The notes under the pieces were generated by a model. It worked only from the letters and a program-made list of their open reading frames with translations. It ran no database searches and had not been told where the DNA came from. The position numbers and the translations under genes were made by a program. 64,000 nt of DNA from an uncultured Anaerobutyricum sp. (GTDB lineage Bacteria > Bacillota > Clostridia > Lachnospirales > Lachnospiraceae): positions 27,108 to 91,107 of the forward strand of contig NZ_CAKRCF010000004.1 in NCBI RefSeq assembly GCF_934307085.1, in the 5' to 3' direction. How positions within the stretch are numbered: position 1 is the first letter of the stretch; every line of letters begins with the position of its first letter. Below are positions 17,337 through 26,823 of the stretch, one piece after another.

Positions 17337-18797
17337 TTAATATTTACCATCAAGAACATCCTGAACGATTTCTTCTTCGCTCATATGATACTTCTTGCCT
17401 TCAATCTCCTGATAAGTCTCATGCCCCTTTCCAGCAAGAACAACAATGTCTCCCGGCTGTGCGTGATGCATCGCATAGGAGATTGCCTCACGGCGGTCAA
17501 TAATAGAAATATACTCTCCATCTGTCTTCTTCATTCCGATTAAAATGTCATCAATAATCTCCTGCGGTTTCTCAAATCTCGGATTATCAGAAGTGATAAT
17601 TGTAAAGTCCGCAAGCTTTCCCGATACCTCACCCATTTCATAACGACGAAGTTTAGAACGGTTACCACCACAGCCAAATAAACTTATCAGTCTTGGCGGA
17701 TCATAAGCTCGTAATGTATTTAAAATACTCTCTAAAGCTACGGCATTATGTGCGTAGTCAATAATTAATGTATAATCATATCCTGTTGGAACAATTTGTA
17801 CTCTTCCCTTTACGCTAAAGTGACGGAGTGCCTTGTTCATCTGTTCTACGGTAACACCCATATGACCAGCAATACAGATAGCACCTAATGCATTATGTAC
17901 GTTAAAGGTTCCCGGCACACCACAGGAAATCTTTCCTTCGTAAGTTCCCTTTAAGCCAAAGTCTACTCCAAGGAAGTCTCTGTCTCTTGTCAGTTCTACA
18001 TCATACGCTACTAAGTCTGCATTCTCATTTAAACCGAAAGTCTCAATCGGGCAAATCGCATTCTTTGTAATCTCTGCAAAATGCTCGTCATCAATATTCG
18101 CATAACCATATTTGCACTGGTTAAATAACTTTGCTTTACAGGAAAGATATTCTGCAAAGTCTTTATGCTCATTTGGTCCGATATGGTCTGGAGAAAGATT
18201 GGTAAATAAGCCGTAATCAAACATAATTCCGGCAGTTCTGTCTAACTTAAATCCCTGAGAGGATGCTTCCATAACAACAACGTCGCAGTCCTCTTCTGCC
18301 ATTCTTCTAAAATAACTGTGGATGTCATAAGATTCTGGTGTTGTGTTATTCACTGGGATATGCTCCTGGCCAATAACAACTTCGATTGTCCCGATCACAC
18401 CTACTTTATGTCCCGCTTCTTCTAAGAGAGACTTCACCATATACGTTGTTGTTGTCTTTCCCTTTGTTCCGGTAACGGCAATTGTAGTAAGTTCTTCTGC
18501 CGGATAACCAAACCATGCAGCGGAAATTAATGCCATCGCATAGCGGGTGCTATCTACCTTAATGACTGTTACGCTGTCTGGTACTTCTACTTCATCCTCT
18601 ACGACCAAAACAGTAGCTCCCTTTTCAGCTGCCTCCGCTGCGAACTTATGCCCGTCAAAAGATGCTCCCTTAATGCATAAGAAAAGACAACCTTCTTCTA
18701 TCTTTCTTGAATCGTTCACTACCGCAGTAACCTTTACATCGATACTTCCCTGTAAACATGTATATTCTAAATGTTCTAATAACTGACTACACTTCAT
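17337..18797 (-). CDS. murE: UDP-MurNAc-tripeptide synthetase MurE (meso-DAP type)
   Basis: MurE adds the third residue of the peptidoglycan stem peptide in the cytoplasm. The 486-residue ligase has the ATP loop GTKGKTTTTYMV near residue 108 and the substrate-selecting motif DNPRFEKP near 400; DNPR is the meso-diaminopimelate form, while lysine enzymes differ. The start at 18797 has GGAGG seven bases upstream. A copy between rpoZ/vanZ and priA is unusual, since in Bacillus coaBC takes that place. A strong promoter begins a ~210-base leader ahead of it. Confidence 0.93.
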   Translation of the reverse strand: MKCSQLLEHLEYTCLQGSIDVKVTAVVNDSRKIEEGCLFLCIKGASFDGHKFAAEAAEKGATVLVVEDEVEVPDSVTVIKVDSTRYAMALISAAWFGYPAEELTTIAVTGTKGKTTTTYMVKSLLEEAGHKVGVIGTIEVVIGQEHIPVNNTTPESYDIHSYFRRMAEEDCDVVVMEASSQGFKLDRTAGIMFDYGLFTNLSPDHIGPNEHKDFAEYLSCKAKLFNQCKYGYANIDDEHFAEITKNAICPIETFGLNENADLVAYDVELTRDRDFLGVDFGLKGTYEGKISCGVPGTFNVHNALGAICIAGHMGVTVEQMNKALRHFSVKGRVQIVPTGYDYTLIIDYAHNAVALESILNTLRAYDPPRLISLFGCGGNRSKLRRYEMGEVSGKLADFTIITSDNPRFEKPQEIIDDILIGMKKTDGEYISIIDRREAISYAMHHAQPGDIVVLAGKGHETYQEIEGKKYHMSEEEIVQDVLDGKY

Positions 18798-19014
18798 TTT
18801 AAGTCCTCCCTTCAAACACAAAATTGTACTCTATGATGCTATGTTATCATACTATCTTTTTATATTATTTTTCATTCTCTGTTTCATACTTTTTATAACC
18901 TTCCAGCTCCACGCAAACATCAGTTTCACGCGGATTCTTAAAGTAAATTACAAATGAAAAAGCAAATATTCCATCTATATTTAACTTATTGTTCTGAACG
19001 GTTATCCTGTTTTT

Positions 19015-19043
19015 ATTGTAGCTGCTTTATAAAAAAGCGTCAA
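19015..19043 (-). promoter_or_regulatory. Strong sigma-A promoter for the murE-priA-def-fmt-rsmB-rlmN-prpC-prkC run
   Basis: On the minus strand TTGACG (19038-19043) and TACAAT (19015-19020) are 17 bases apart. The -35 overlaps the last codons of the vanZ-like gene. The leader to the murE start is about 210 bases and contains no gene that I can support. Confidence 0.75.
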
Positions 19044-19696
19044 CTTTTACTCTTTTTAGAAATTTCTTGTCTTTTTCGTTCCCACAGGTGAAAAATCCCC
19101 CAGAAAAACAATGCTCCAAAAAATGCCCCTGTACTATCCACACAGACATCAAAGAACTTACAGCTTCTTCCCGGAACAAAGTATTGGTGAAACTCATCGC
19201 TGCAGGCATATAGTGCACAAAAAACTTCTGCCCTTATAAGAAAATTCCACATAGATAGTTTTTTCTGTTCAATATTTTCTATTTTCGGTAGTAAATTTTC
19301 CTGTATTATTGCTTCCTGTTCAGTAATTTTTTGTAATTTTTCCTCTGTCCACTGTATCTCTGTTACTTTTTTCTTTTTACCCCGAAATATCTCCATCTGA
19401 TAACACGTCCACAAATATAAATTCACTGTAATACCTAACACTGCATATTCCGTAAAATGTGCACATTTTCTTACCGGATACTCAATTGCCTCGGCAACTT
19501 TCACCAGCTTTTCTTCTGGAAACTTCTGAGGAAAAATCGCACTTAACTCGCGAACCAGCCTGATGCACACTCCCTCACTTAAGTGAGAAGAATGTGTGGC
19601 ATTGGCGGCTGAAAAACGAAAAATCACACATAACATGGTGATTACCAGCACTACTGATAAAATATATATTGCTCTCTGTCTGGTATCTGCCTTCAT
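19040..19696 (-). CDS. VanZ-like membrane protein
   Basis: A 218-residue membrane protein of the VanZ family. It has an N-terminal helix (IYILSVVLVITMLCVIFRFS), the family motif VRKCAHFTEYAVLG, and near the C-terminus SDEFHQYFVPGRSCKFFDVCVDSTGAFFG, followed by a last helix. VanZ lowers sensitivity to teicoplanin in enterococci; the role of the many clostridial homologues is unknown. About 45 charged residues (after YQMEIFRGKKKK) are inserted between the second and third helices. I start at the ATG at 19696; the frame is open further upstream into rpoZ. Confidence 0.8.
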   Translation of the reverse strand: MKADTRQRAIYILSVVLVITMLCVIFRFSAANATHSSHLSEGVCIRLVRELSAIFPQKFPEEKLVKVAEAIEYPVRKCAHFTEYAVLGITVNLYLWTCYQMEIFRGKKKKVTEIQWTEEKLQKITEQEAIIQENLLPKIENIEQKKLSMWNFLIRAEVFCALYACSDEFHQYFVPGRSCKFFDVCVDSTGAFFGALFFWGIFHLWERKRQEISKKSKS

Positions 19697-19754
19697 AAAA
19701 GTCTCTTTTTTTATATAAAAAGGCAGACCCCGGATACTGGTGTCTGCCTCCCTC

Positions 19755-20075
19755 TTACTCCACATTTGTAAATGCAGGGTCAACTTCTCCTAATTCTTCA
19801 AACTCGTCATTGAAAAGATATTCTTCATCTTCAACGGAGTCCTCATCACCCGGAAGAATTTTGATTTTAGAATCATATAACTCCTTAACAGCGATGGATA
19901 AAGGTTTCTCTCCTTCCATTCCATCAACTAAAGGCTCATCTCCTGCGATAATCTCTCTTGCTCTCTTAGAAGTCGCAATAACAATGGAATAACGGCTGTT
20001 AATAACCGGCTCTTCTCCTACTTCGCCTTCTTTGTTGATTTTCTCCATTAATTCTGTATAAGATGGATGTAACAT
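19755..20075 (-). CDS. rpoZ: RNA polymerase omega subunit
   Basis: Omega helps fold and stabilise the beta-prime subunit. The 106-residue protein starts MLHPSYTELMEKIN and has the Firmicutes omega core: SRYSIVIATSKRAREII (residues ~27-43), then KPLSIAVKELYDSKIKI, and an acidic tail. It lies directly behind gmk, as in many Firmicutes. Confidence 0.92.
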   Translation of the reverse strand: MLHPSYTELMEKINKEGEVGEEPVINSRYSIVIATSKRAREIIAGDEPLVDGMEGEKPLSIAVKELYDSKIKILPGDEDSVEDEEYLFNDEFEELGEVDPAFTNVE

Positions 20076-20111
20076 AAGTAAGTCTCCTTTCTATTAGTCC
20101 TTTTTAAGGCT

Positions 20112-20759
20112 CTATTTGTCTTTTTCAGTATTCTCTTTATATTCCTTCAGTCCTTCTCGAAGGCTTTCCACAAACTCCTGTCTCTTTGTAATGCGGCAGG
20201 ACTCACTCTCAATAATAGAGTGAATTGTATTCATACAGTCTTCAAGCTTTCCTTCTTCATTGCTGACAATGAACTCATACTGGTCAATGCTCTCTGCTTC
20301 TTCAGAAGCTCTTCGCATTCTCTTCTCTACAACTTCTACTGTCTCTGTCCCACGTCCAATCAGACGATTCTTAAGTACTTCGATAGATGGTGCCGTAATA
20401 AACAGAAGAATTGCTTCCGGATACTGTTCCTTAATCTTCATCGCGCCCTGTACTTCGATTTCAAGGATTACGACATGGCCTGCGGCAAGCTCATCTTCAA
20501 CAAACTTACGTGGAGTTCCGTAATAATGATCTACGTACTGTGCATACTCAATAAAACCATTATAATCAATCAGGCGCAAAAAGTCATCTTCTGATTTAAA
20601 ATAATACTCTCTTCCATCCTGCTCGCCCTCTCTTGGTTGACGGGTGGTTGCTGAAACAGAAAGGCTGTAACCAAACTTTTCAACGAGAGCCTTTGAAACA
20701 GTTCCCTTTCCTGCACCGGAAAATCCGGAAATTACAACTAATGTTCCCTTATCTTTCAT
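20112..20759 (-). CDS. gmk: Guanylate kinase
   Basis: Gmk converts GMP and ATP to GDP and ADP, needed for GTP and alarmone pools. The 215-residue product starts MKDKGTLVVISGFSGAGKGTV (P-loop), has the GMP-binding SVSATTRQPREGEQDGREYYF, and the lid and base regions GRGTETVEVVEKRM. The ATG at 20759 overlaps the end of remA by 11 bases. The frame continues upstream without stop through remA in another phase, which is not coding for this protein. Confidence 0.96.
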   Translation of the reverse strand: MKDKGTLVVISGFSGAGKGTVSKALVEKFGYSLSVSATTRQPREGEQDGREYYFKSEDDFLRLIDYNGFIEYAQYVDHYYGTPRKFVEDELAAGHVVILEIEVQGAMKIKEQYPEAILLFITAPSIEVLKNRLIGRGTETVEVVEKRMRRASEEAESIDQYEFIVSNEEGKLEDCMNTIHSIIESESCRITKRQEFVESLREGLKEYKENTEKDK

Positions 20760-21018
20760 TTTCCTCATCCTCATCATTGCGTTTACTATGGCATCTGGAA
20801 GATAGCGTATCTGTCGTGAGGGCAGATAAAATAAGATGGCCGCTTTCCATGACAAGTACCGCCCTTGTACGCCGTCCACAGGTTGCATCGACTGCCTTTC
20901 CCTCGTCTCTGGCATTCTGAATCATCCGCTTGATTGGTGCGGCATCTGTACTGACCATAGAAATAATCTTATCTCCATTTACCATATTTCCAAAACCTAC
21001 ATTAATAAAATCTGCCAT
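20749..21018 (-). CDS. remA: Extracellular matrix regulator RemA (DUF370)
   Basis: RemA is a small DNA-binding protein that activates matrix and osmoprotection operons in Bacillus subtilis. The 89-residue product matches the family along its length: INVGFGNMVNGDKIISMVS, then APIKRMIQNARDEGKAVDATCGRRTRAVLVMESGHLILSAL. The last ~20 residues are a charged tail. It lies in the conserved yicC-remA-gmk order. Confidence 0.92.
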   Translation of the reverse strand: MADFINVGFGNMVNGDKIISMVSTDAAPIKRMIQNARDEGKAVDATCGRRTRAVLVMESGHLILSALTTDTLSSRCHSKRNDEDEENER

Positions 21019-21029
21019 TCTCTCTCCGT

Positions 21030-21908
21030 CTACTCTATATTCTGCACCTGTTCTCTGATTTTTTCAATCTCTGTTTTTAAATCAATTGCATGATCCGAAA
21101 CTTCGATATCATTCGCCTTTGATAAAATTGTGTTGGCTTCTCTGTTCATCTCCTGTGCAATAAAGTCAAGCTTACGTCCAACATTGCCGCCTTTTAAGAG
21201 TTCATCTCTCATACCATCAATGTGACTCTTTAAGCGGACTGTCTCCTCATCCACACAAATCTTATCAGAATAAATAACAACTTCTGCAGCAATTCGATTC
21301 TCATCCACATTAGAATCTCCCAGAAGTTCTGCAACTTTGTCTTCAAGCTTCTTGCGGTATTCGCTGACAATTGATGGATAACGCTCTTCGATAAAGGCAA
21401 CATTCTCCTTCATGCCTTCTAATTTGGCAAGAATATCTGTCTTAAGATTTTCGCCCTCTTTTTCTCTGCTATCAGAAAAGTGACCTGCTGCTTCAGAGAG
21501 AGCTTTCATAAGCTGTTCCTTTACGGATTCCTGGTTCACTGTCACATCTTCTAAGGAAAGTACATCAGGGAATCTTCCAATCTGTAAAGCTGTCACATCA
21601 CTAGAGATTCCAAGTGTCTCTCCAAGCTTTGTAAGTGCTGTATAATATTCCTTTCCCAATTCCTCATTCAGGCGGACATTCACATCTTTTGCGGATAAAT
21701 CTTCATAATTTATGAAAACATCTACCTTGCCTCGCTGGATAGAATTTTTTAAAAAACTTCGGATATCTGCCTCTAAATAATTAAGCTTTCTTGGAAGCTT
21801 CATATTTAGATCACAATATCTGTGGTTCACTGCCTTAATCTCCACAGTTACTTTACAGTCTTCTGACACGCTCTCGCCACGTCCGAATCCTGTCATGCTC
21901 TTAATCAC
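21030..21908 (-). CDS. yicC: YicC/YloC-family endoribonuclease
   Basis: A 292-residue protein of the YicC family, which acts on RNA as an endoribonuclease in the members studied. It starts MIKSMTGFGRGESVSEDCKVTVEIKAVNHRYCDLNMKLPR, the family hallmark, and ends with the conserved helix LDFIAQEMNREANTILSKANDIEVSDHAIDLK. It is the first gene of the housekeeping run, behind a near-consensus promoter. Confidence 0.93.
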   Translation of the reverse strand: MIKSMTGFGRGESVSEDCKVTVEIKAVNHRYCDLNMKLPRKLNYLEADIRSFLKNSIQRGKVDVFINYEDLSAKDVNVRLNEELGKEYYTALTKLGETLGISSDVTALQIGRFPDVLSLEDVTVNQESVKEQLMKALSEAAGHFSDSREKEGENLKTDILAKLEGMKENVAFIEERYPSIVSEYRKKLEDKVAELLGDSNVDENRIAAEVVIYSDKICVDEETVRLKSHIDGMRDELLKGGNVGRKLDFIAQEMNREANTILSKANDIEVSDHAIDLKTEIEKIREQVQNIE

Positions 21909-21964
21909 TTTTCTCTCACCTCATATCTAAAAACTTTGTCATTCTTAAAATTTTACAAAGTCTT

Positions 21965-21993
21965 ATTATATATGAAAAATGAAAGTTCGTCAA
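21965..21993 (-). promoter_or_regulatory. Near-consensus sigma-A promoter of yicC-remA-gmk-rpoZ
   Basis: On the minus strand TTGACG (21988-21993) and TATAAT (21965-21970) have a 17-base spacer. The -35 box touches a family A repeat on its upstream side. Confidence 0.8.
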
Positions 21994-21994
21994 T

Positions 21995-22021
21995 CTAGAG
22001 CGTGTTTGAAAAACGCTCTGG
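21995..22021. repeat. Palindromic repeat, family A (copy 3, short form)
   Basis: CTAGAGCGTGTTTGAAAAACGCTCTGG is a compact form: AGAGCGT and ACGCTCT pair around a nine-base loop that still holds the family sequence GTTTGAAA. It lies between recU and yicC. Confidence 0.7.
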
Positions 22022-22039
22022 CATTCTTTTTTTATTTCG

Positions 22040-22588
22040 CTATCTGTTTCTTTCTGTATTCCGTTCTTTTAAATCTTCCTGCATCGCTACAAGGTAGTGA
22101 AGGGCGATTCCTCCTGCTGCCGGCACGAAAAACTTCGGGGATAATTCTTCGTACTTAAAGTTCTTCTGTCCTCCTGCTTCCATCCTCTCCCAGTACCTCA
22201 TCATTTCCGAAAATCTCAGATAATAACATTTTTGCCGATGAGTATAATAAATAAGCAAAAAACTGATTCCATTCTGCTTTTCAAAATTCTTCATAAACTC
22301 TACCTGATGTGGATGAAGATTCTGTAAGGAAAATGTGTCTACTGCACATTCCTTTGCATCAAAACAAACGGGAATTCCCTGCACCGCTCCAATGTAGTCA
22401 ACAGTACTTTTTTTCTCAAAGTAAGCCAAGGTAATATGTCTTGACTCCTTATCAAACCGAACAGGAGTTACTGGTGTTGGAATTTTCTGGATAAGAGCTA
22501 ACTCTTTATCTTTGTACTTTTGGTTCGCATAATTAATCAGTTCTTCTAATACAGAACCTCGAAGTCCTCTTGAGTTCCAGGTCGCCAT
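22040..22588 (-). CDS. recU: Holliday junction resolvase RecU
   Basis: RecU cleaves Holliday junctions during recombination in Firmicutes. The 182-residue protein begins MATWNSRGLRGSVLEELIN and carries the nuclease core DYIGAVQGIPVCFDAKE (Asp, Glu, Lys catalytic residues, ~70-90) and HPHQVEFMKNFEKQNGISFLLI. The ATG at 22588 follows AGGA by eight bases and lies two bases after the stop of the pseudouridine synthase gene. In Bacillus recU pairs with ponA; no ponA is next to it here. Confidence 0.93.
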   Translation of the reverse strand: MATWNSRGLRGSVLEELINYANQKYKDKELALIQKIPTPVTPVRFDKESRHITLAYFEKKSTVDYIGAVQGIPVCFDAKECAVDTFSLQNLHPHQVEFMKNFEKQNGISFLLIYYTHRQKCYYLRFSEMMRYWERMEAGGQKNFKYEELSPKFFVPAAGGIALHYLVAMQEDLKERNTERNR

Positions 22589-22589
22589 T

Positions 22590-23774
22590 TTACGATTCCT
22601 TTCTGCTCTTCTCATAAGAAAGAGTCGGCACTTCCAACCCCCATCTCTGCTGTACCTTATGAAAAACTTCTGGTACCGGATCCACAATATGCATCCCTGA
22701 AAACTCTCCTGTCCCTTCTGGAACAACTAATTCATAACTGTGTAAAAGCTGATAATTCACACCGTCTTTCCACTTAATCTGATTATTAAAGTCGCGGTTG
22801 CCATATTTATAATCACCAAATACCGGATGTCCGACAGATGCCAGATGTCCTCTAATCTGATGGCTCTTTCCTGTGATAAGACGGATTTTTAAGATGCTTG
22901 CTTTATCGGTACTTTTTAAAACCTTGTATTCTGTCTCTATATAAGAAGCGCCTTCTACTTTTTCTTTATGAAGGGAAACTTTATTATTTTTCTCTTCTTT
23001 TGTAAGATATCCTGCAATGCGGGCATTCCCCTTTACCCTGCCTTCCACAAGGCAAAGATAATATTTCCCAAGCGTACGCTCTCTTAACATGGCGGCTAAA
23101 CGCTGCAATCCTTTAATGGAAATTCCTGCAAGAACAATCCCACTCGTATTTCTGTCGAGGCGATTAGCAATAGACGGACGAAATCCTGCCAGTTCTTCTT
23201 TTGAAATGATTCCCTGTTTCACACAGTAGTCTATGAGATAATCATTTAAAGAATCATCACTTGCCTTTGCTCTCTGGGAAAGCATTCCTGCAGGCTTATG
23301 AAATACCAATATATCTTCAGAAGAATACAAAACACGCACCTGCTTACGGAGTTCAAGTTCGGCTTTCGTAAGCTTTCGTATGGCTCCTGCTCTTTCTATT
23401 CTTCCCGTTTTTTCTTTATCATAAAAACTATAAGTATTTCCTTCTCCTCTGCCTTTTTTCATAACATTTACGGACTTTATATTTTTCACCGCACTGCCAG
23501 TTGAACTTTCATTTTCATTATAAGCATCATAGAAATCCCCTTTTCCATTTTGTGGACTCTGAAATTTCTCTAATGTTTCATCAGAAAAGAAAATCTGGAT
23601 CAGATCTCCGGCAGAAAGCTTCTCCTTTCCCTCTGCCTTTTTCCCATTCAACTTAATATTTTTCTTTCGGAGCATCTTGTGTAAAAAGCCGGAAGATGCC
23701 CCTGGAAGATACTTGCAAAGGAACTTATCAAAACGCTGGCCTTCTTCCCTTTTTGTAATTGTTATCTCTTTCAT
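22590..23774 (-). CDS. RluA-family pseudouridine synthase with S4 domain
   Basis: A 394-residue RNA pseudouridine synthase. Residues 1-70 form an S4 RNA-binding domain (RFDKFLCKYLPGASSGFLHKML). The catalytic motif is NRLDRNTSGIVLAG near residue 205 (Asp nucleophile), then SHQIRGHLASVGHPVFGDYKYG. About 60 charged residues are inserted between the two domains (from roughly 80). The target uridine cannot be read from sequence; RluC/RluD-type large-subunit sites are the usual ones. Confidence 0.88.
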   Translation of the reverse strand: MKEITITKREEGQRFDKFLCKYLPGASSGFLHKMLRKKNIKLNGKKAEGKEKLSAGDLIQIFFSDETLEKFQSPQNGKGDFYDAYNENESSTGSAVKNIKSVNVMKKGRGEGNTYSFYDKEKTGRIERAGAIRKLTKAELELRKQVRVLYSSEDILVFHKPAGMLSQRAKASDDSLNDYLIDYCVKQGIISKEELAGFRPSIANRLDRNTSGIVLAGISIKGLQRLAAMLRERTLGKYYLCLVEGRVKGNARIAGYLTKEEKNNKVSLHKEKVEGASYIETEYKVLKSTDKASILKIRLITGKSHQIRGHLASVGHPVFGDYKYGNRDFNNQIKWKDGVNYQLLHSYELVVPEGTGEFSGMHIVDPVPEVFHKVQQRWGLEVPTLSYEKSRKES

Positions 23775-23782
23775 CGGTATCT

Positions 23783-24544
23783 TTATTTCCTTCCCATAAA
23801 CTGCAGGAAAAGACTGTGAGGAAGCACTTTTGTCACCAGATGGGTAAATCGGATTGCCGTGCCATAGACAGAAACTTCCTTATTTTTCTCATTATCCTTC
23901 CATGCCTTTTTTACAACCTTTTTCGGGTCTGCCATAACAAGCTTTTTGTATGCTGGCAAATGTTTTTTTGTCAGAGCACGATTGAAAAATTCTGTCTTTA
24001 CGGCTCCTGGACAGACTGCCGTCACCCGAAGCTGATTTTCTCTGTTTTCTGCACGCAATGCACGGACATAGCTTAACACAAATGCCTTACTTGCCGCATA
24101 AACAGCAAACCCCGGCTGCGGAAGAAATGCTGCTGCCGAAGCCATATAGAGCATCCTTCCTCTGTGCTTCATATATGGCAGAACGAGAGAGGATACTTCC
24201 ACCACACTCCGGCAGTTCACATCAACCATCTCTGCCTGTTCTTCCATAGAGATTTCCTGAATCTTTCCCAGAATTCCAAAACCTGCACAGTGAATAAATA
24301 ATTCGATATGCGGCTGTATTTCTTCCAATGTCTGTCTCAGACAATCCATATCTCCTTTCTTTTGCAAATCAAGAGGAAGAATCCGAAACTTCTGCTCTTT
24401 ATAAAGATTCGTCCACGCTTCTAAGCGTTCCTTCCGTCTGGCAATTACCCAGATTTCATCTAAATCAAGATGATTCTGCATCGTAAGCTTTACAAACTCT
24501 TTTCCCATTCCCGATGACGCACCGGTGATGATTCCTACATTCAT
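23783..24544 (-). CDS. SDR-family oxidoreductase (YdfG/DltE-like)
   Basis: A 253-residue short-chain dehydrogenase. It has the nucleotide site GIITGASSGMGKEF at residues 4-17, then HCAGFG, and the catalytic YAASK near residue 150, with CPGAVKTEF after it. The C-terminus carries a hydrophobic segment (FTHLVTKVLPHSLFLQF) as in related SDRs. The substrate is unknown. It follows ygiQ with a nine-base gap and is followed closely by the pseudouridine synthase. Confidence 0.85.
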   Translation of the reverse strand: MNVGIITGASSGMGKEFVKLTMQNHLDLDEIWVIARRKERLEAWTNLYKEQKFRILPLDLQKKGDMDCLRQTLEEIQPHIELFIHCAGFGILGKIQEISMEEQAEMVDVNCRSVVEVSSLVLPYMKHRGRMLYMASAAAFLPQPGFAVYAASKAFVLSYVRALRAENRENQLRVTAVCPGAVKTEFFNRALTKKHLPAYKKLVMADPKKVVKKAWKDNEKNKEVSVYGTAIRFTHLVTKVLPHSLFLQFMGRK

Positions 24545-24553
24545 CTGATCCTC

Positions 24554-26662
24554 CTAACCACGTTTTTTTCTTTTATGAACGTTACGGATTGTTTTCTTCT
24601 TCGACTTTCCTCTCTCTTCTATCTTTCCTGTAAATTTATCTGTTCTGAACTTATCGTTTTTCTGTTTTCCTGCCTTAAAATCTTCTGTCCTGTATTTTTC
24701 TGACTTAAATCTATCGTTTTTCAACTTTCCTGCCTGTGCTTTTCCTGAACCTGCATGGGAATAATTTTTCCTTCCGTTTTTATTTCTGTCCCTATCCCTT
24801 ACAAAAGCATCTCTGTCAACAGAAGTTTTCTGTGCCGGATGATAATTTTTTCCCATTTTTCTTGGGGGTATGAGGCAATGTTCATCAAATCCGATTAAAT
24901 CCTCTCTTTCACCTTGCATAAGTGCCTCTTTTACAATATCATAATTTTCTGGATTCCGGTACTGAATTAAAGCACGCTGCATCTGCTTTTCTTTTAATGT
25001 AACCGGAACATAAACTTTTTCCATTGTCCGAGGATCAAGTCCGGTGTAATACATACAGGTAGAAATGGTTCCCGGTGTCGGATAAAAGTCCTGTACCTGC
25101 TCCGGCATATAACCAAGATCACGGATATATTCTGCTAACGCAATTGCCTCTTTTAAATGAGAGCCTGGATGAGAGGACATGAGATATGGTACCATATACT
25201 GCTTCTTTCCAAGCTTTTTGTTCATATTCCGGTATGCTTTGGCAAACTTTTCGTATACCTGATTCTCCGGCTTACCCATAAGCTTTAACACACTGTCACA
25301 AATATGTTCCGGCGCGACTTTAAGCTGTCCACTGACATGATATTTACATAGTTCTTCTAAGAAATGATCTTTTTTATCTGCTAATACATAGTCAAATCGA
25401 ATACCAGAACGGATAAATACCTTCTTTACTCCTGGCAATGCTCTAAGTCTTCGTAAAAGTGTAATATAATCGCTGTGATCGGCATTCATATTCGCACATG
25501 GTTTTGGGAAAAGACACTGTTTGTTCGTACATACCCCATACTTTAACTGCTTTTCACAGGCAGTATGTCTAAAATCGGCAGTCGGGCCTCCAACGTCATG
25601 GATATATCCTTTAAATTCCGGGTCTTTTATAATTAACTCCGCCTCTTTTATAATGGATTCCTGACTCCGCACCTGAATTCGTCTTCCCTGATGAAAAGTC
25701 AGGGCACAGAAGCTACATCCTCCAAAACAGCCACGATTACTGGTAAGGGAAAACTTAATTTCCTTCAATGCCGGGACACCTCCAAGCTTATCATAAGATG
25801 GATGCCACGCTCTCATATAAGGAAGTTCATATACATGATCCATCTCTTCTTGCGTAAGTGGAAGTGATGGGGGATTCTGCACAAGATACTCCTTCTTCTT
25901 ATAAGGTTCCACCAATCTCTTTGCCGTAATCGCATCAGTATTTATATACTGGCGATAATAACTTCTGGCAAATGTTTCTTTTGATTCTGTAATCTCCTCA
26001 TAAGAAGGTAGTAATTCATAATCTCCGGAAAGTTCTTCTAAATCTCTACACTTAAAAACCGTGCCTCTGACATAGGTAATATCTCGCACCGAAATTCCAG
26101 AATCCAAGGCCTCTGCGATTTCAAGAATGGAATGTTCGCCCATTCCATACATAAGCAAATCTGCTCCAGAATCTAAAAGCACAGAACGCTTTACCTTATC
26201 ACTCCAGTAATCATAATGTGCCAGTCTTCGAAGAGACGCCTCAATTCCCCCTAAAAGAATGGGAGTCTTTTTATATGTCTTTCGAATCAGATTACTGTAC
26301 ACAATCGTTGGTCGGTTTGGTCTTCCTGAAAATCCGCCACCCGGTGTATAGGCATCCTGATGCCTTCTCTTCTTAAATGAAGTGTAGTGATTCACCATAG
26401 AGTCCATATTTCCAGCAGATACAATAAAGGCAAGTCTCGGCTCGCCACATACTGCAATACTGTTCTCATCATTCCAGTCTGGCTGGGCAATAAAAGCAAC
26501 CTTATATCCCGCATCTTCTAACAAACGGGTGATAATCGCTGCCCCAAAAGAAGGATGGTCTACATAGGCATCTCCACAGATATACACAAAGTCTGCCTGC
26601 TCCCATCCTCGCTCCTTCATCTCTTTTTTATTCATAGGCAAGAAGCCTTTTTCTTTTGCCAT
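24554..26662 (-). CDS. YgiQ-family radical SAM protein
   Basis: A 702-residue member of the YgiQ family (UPF0313), uncharacterised radical SAM enzymes. Residues 1-290 form the N-terminal region with TRLLEDAGYKVAFIAQPDW and GGIEASLRRLAHYDYWSD. The SAM cluster motif is GCFGGCSFCALTFHQGR near residue 308. The core ends with EQVQDFYPTPGTISTCMYYTG near 530. The last ~80 residues are very basic and repetitive (K, R, N, F and D) and are not conserved; they may bind nucleic acid. Confidence 0.9.
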   Translation of the reverse strand: MAKEKGFLPMNKKEMKERGWEQADFVYICGDAYVDHPSFGAAIITRLLEDAGYKVAFIAQPDWNDENSIAVCGEPRLAFIVSAGNMDSMVNHYTSFKKRRHQDAYTPGGGFSGRPNRPTIVYSNLIRKTYKKTPILLGGIEASLRRLAHYDYWSDKVKRSVLLDSGADLLMYGMGEHSILEIAEALDSGISVRDITYVRGTVFKCRDLEELSGDYELLPSYEEITESKETFARSYYRQYINTDAITAKRLVEPYKKKEYLVQNPPSLPLTQEEMDHVYELPYMRAWHPSYDKLGGVPALKEIKFSLTSNRGCFGGCSFCALTFHQGRRIQVRSQESIIKEAELIIKDPEFKGYIHDVGGPTADFRHTACEKQLKYGVCTNKQCLFPKPCANMNADHSDYITLLRRLRALPGVKKVFIRSGIRFDYVLADKKDHFLEELCKYHVSGQLKVAPEHICDSVLKLMGKPENQVYEKFAKAYRNMNKKLGKKQYMVPYLMSSHPGSHLKEAIALAEYIRDLGYMPEQVQDFYPTPGTISTCMYYTGLDPRTMEKVYVPVTLKEKQMQRALIQYRNPENYDIVKEALMQGEREDLIGFDEHCLIPPRKMGKNYHPAQKTSVDRDAFVRDRDRNKNGRKNYSHAGSGKAQAGKLKNDRFKSEKYRTEDFKAGKQKNDKFRTDKFTGKIEERGKSKKKTIRNVHKRKKRG

Positions 26663-26823
26663 CTACTAATTCCTTTCTTTTCCTTTACTGGCTCTTTCCC
26701 TGTTCATCTTATCTGATATTTCTGTCATTGTGATAGTTCTGCTTTTGTTTCATATTTTTATCATTCCACTATTTTTACTGAATATTTTTATCTAATATTT
26801 CTTCCTGATAGTCTATCTAATAC

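Noticed and set aside
18798..19014. A short coding frame in the murE leader (ending GYKKYETENEK)
   Set aside because: The frame has no start codon or ribosome site; it may be a remnant but cannot be supported.
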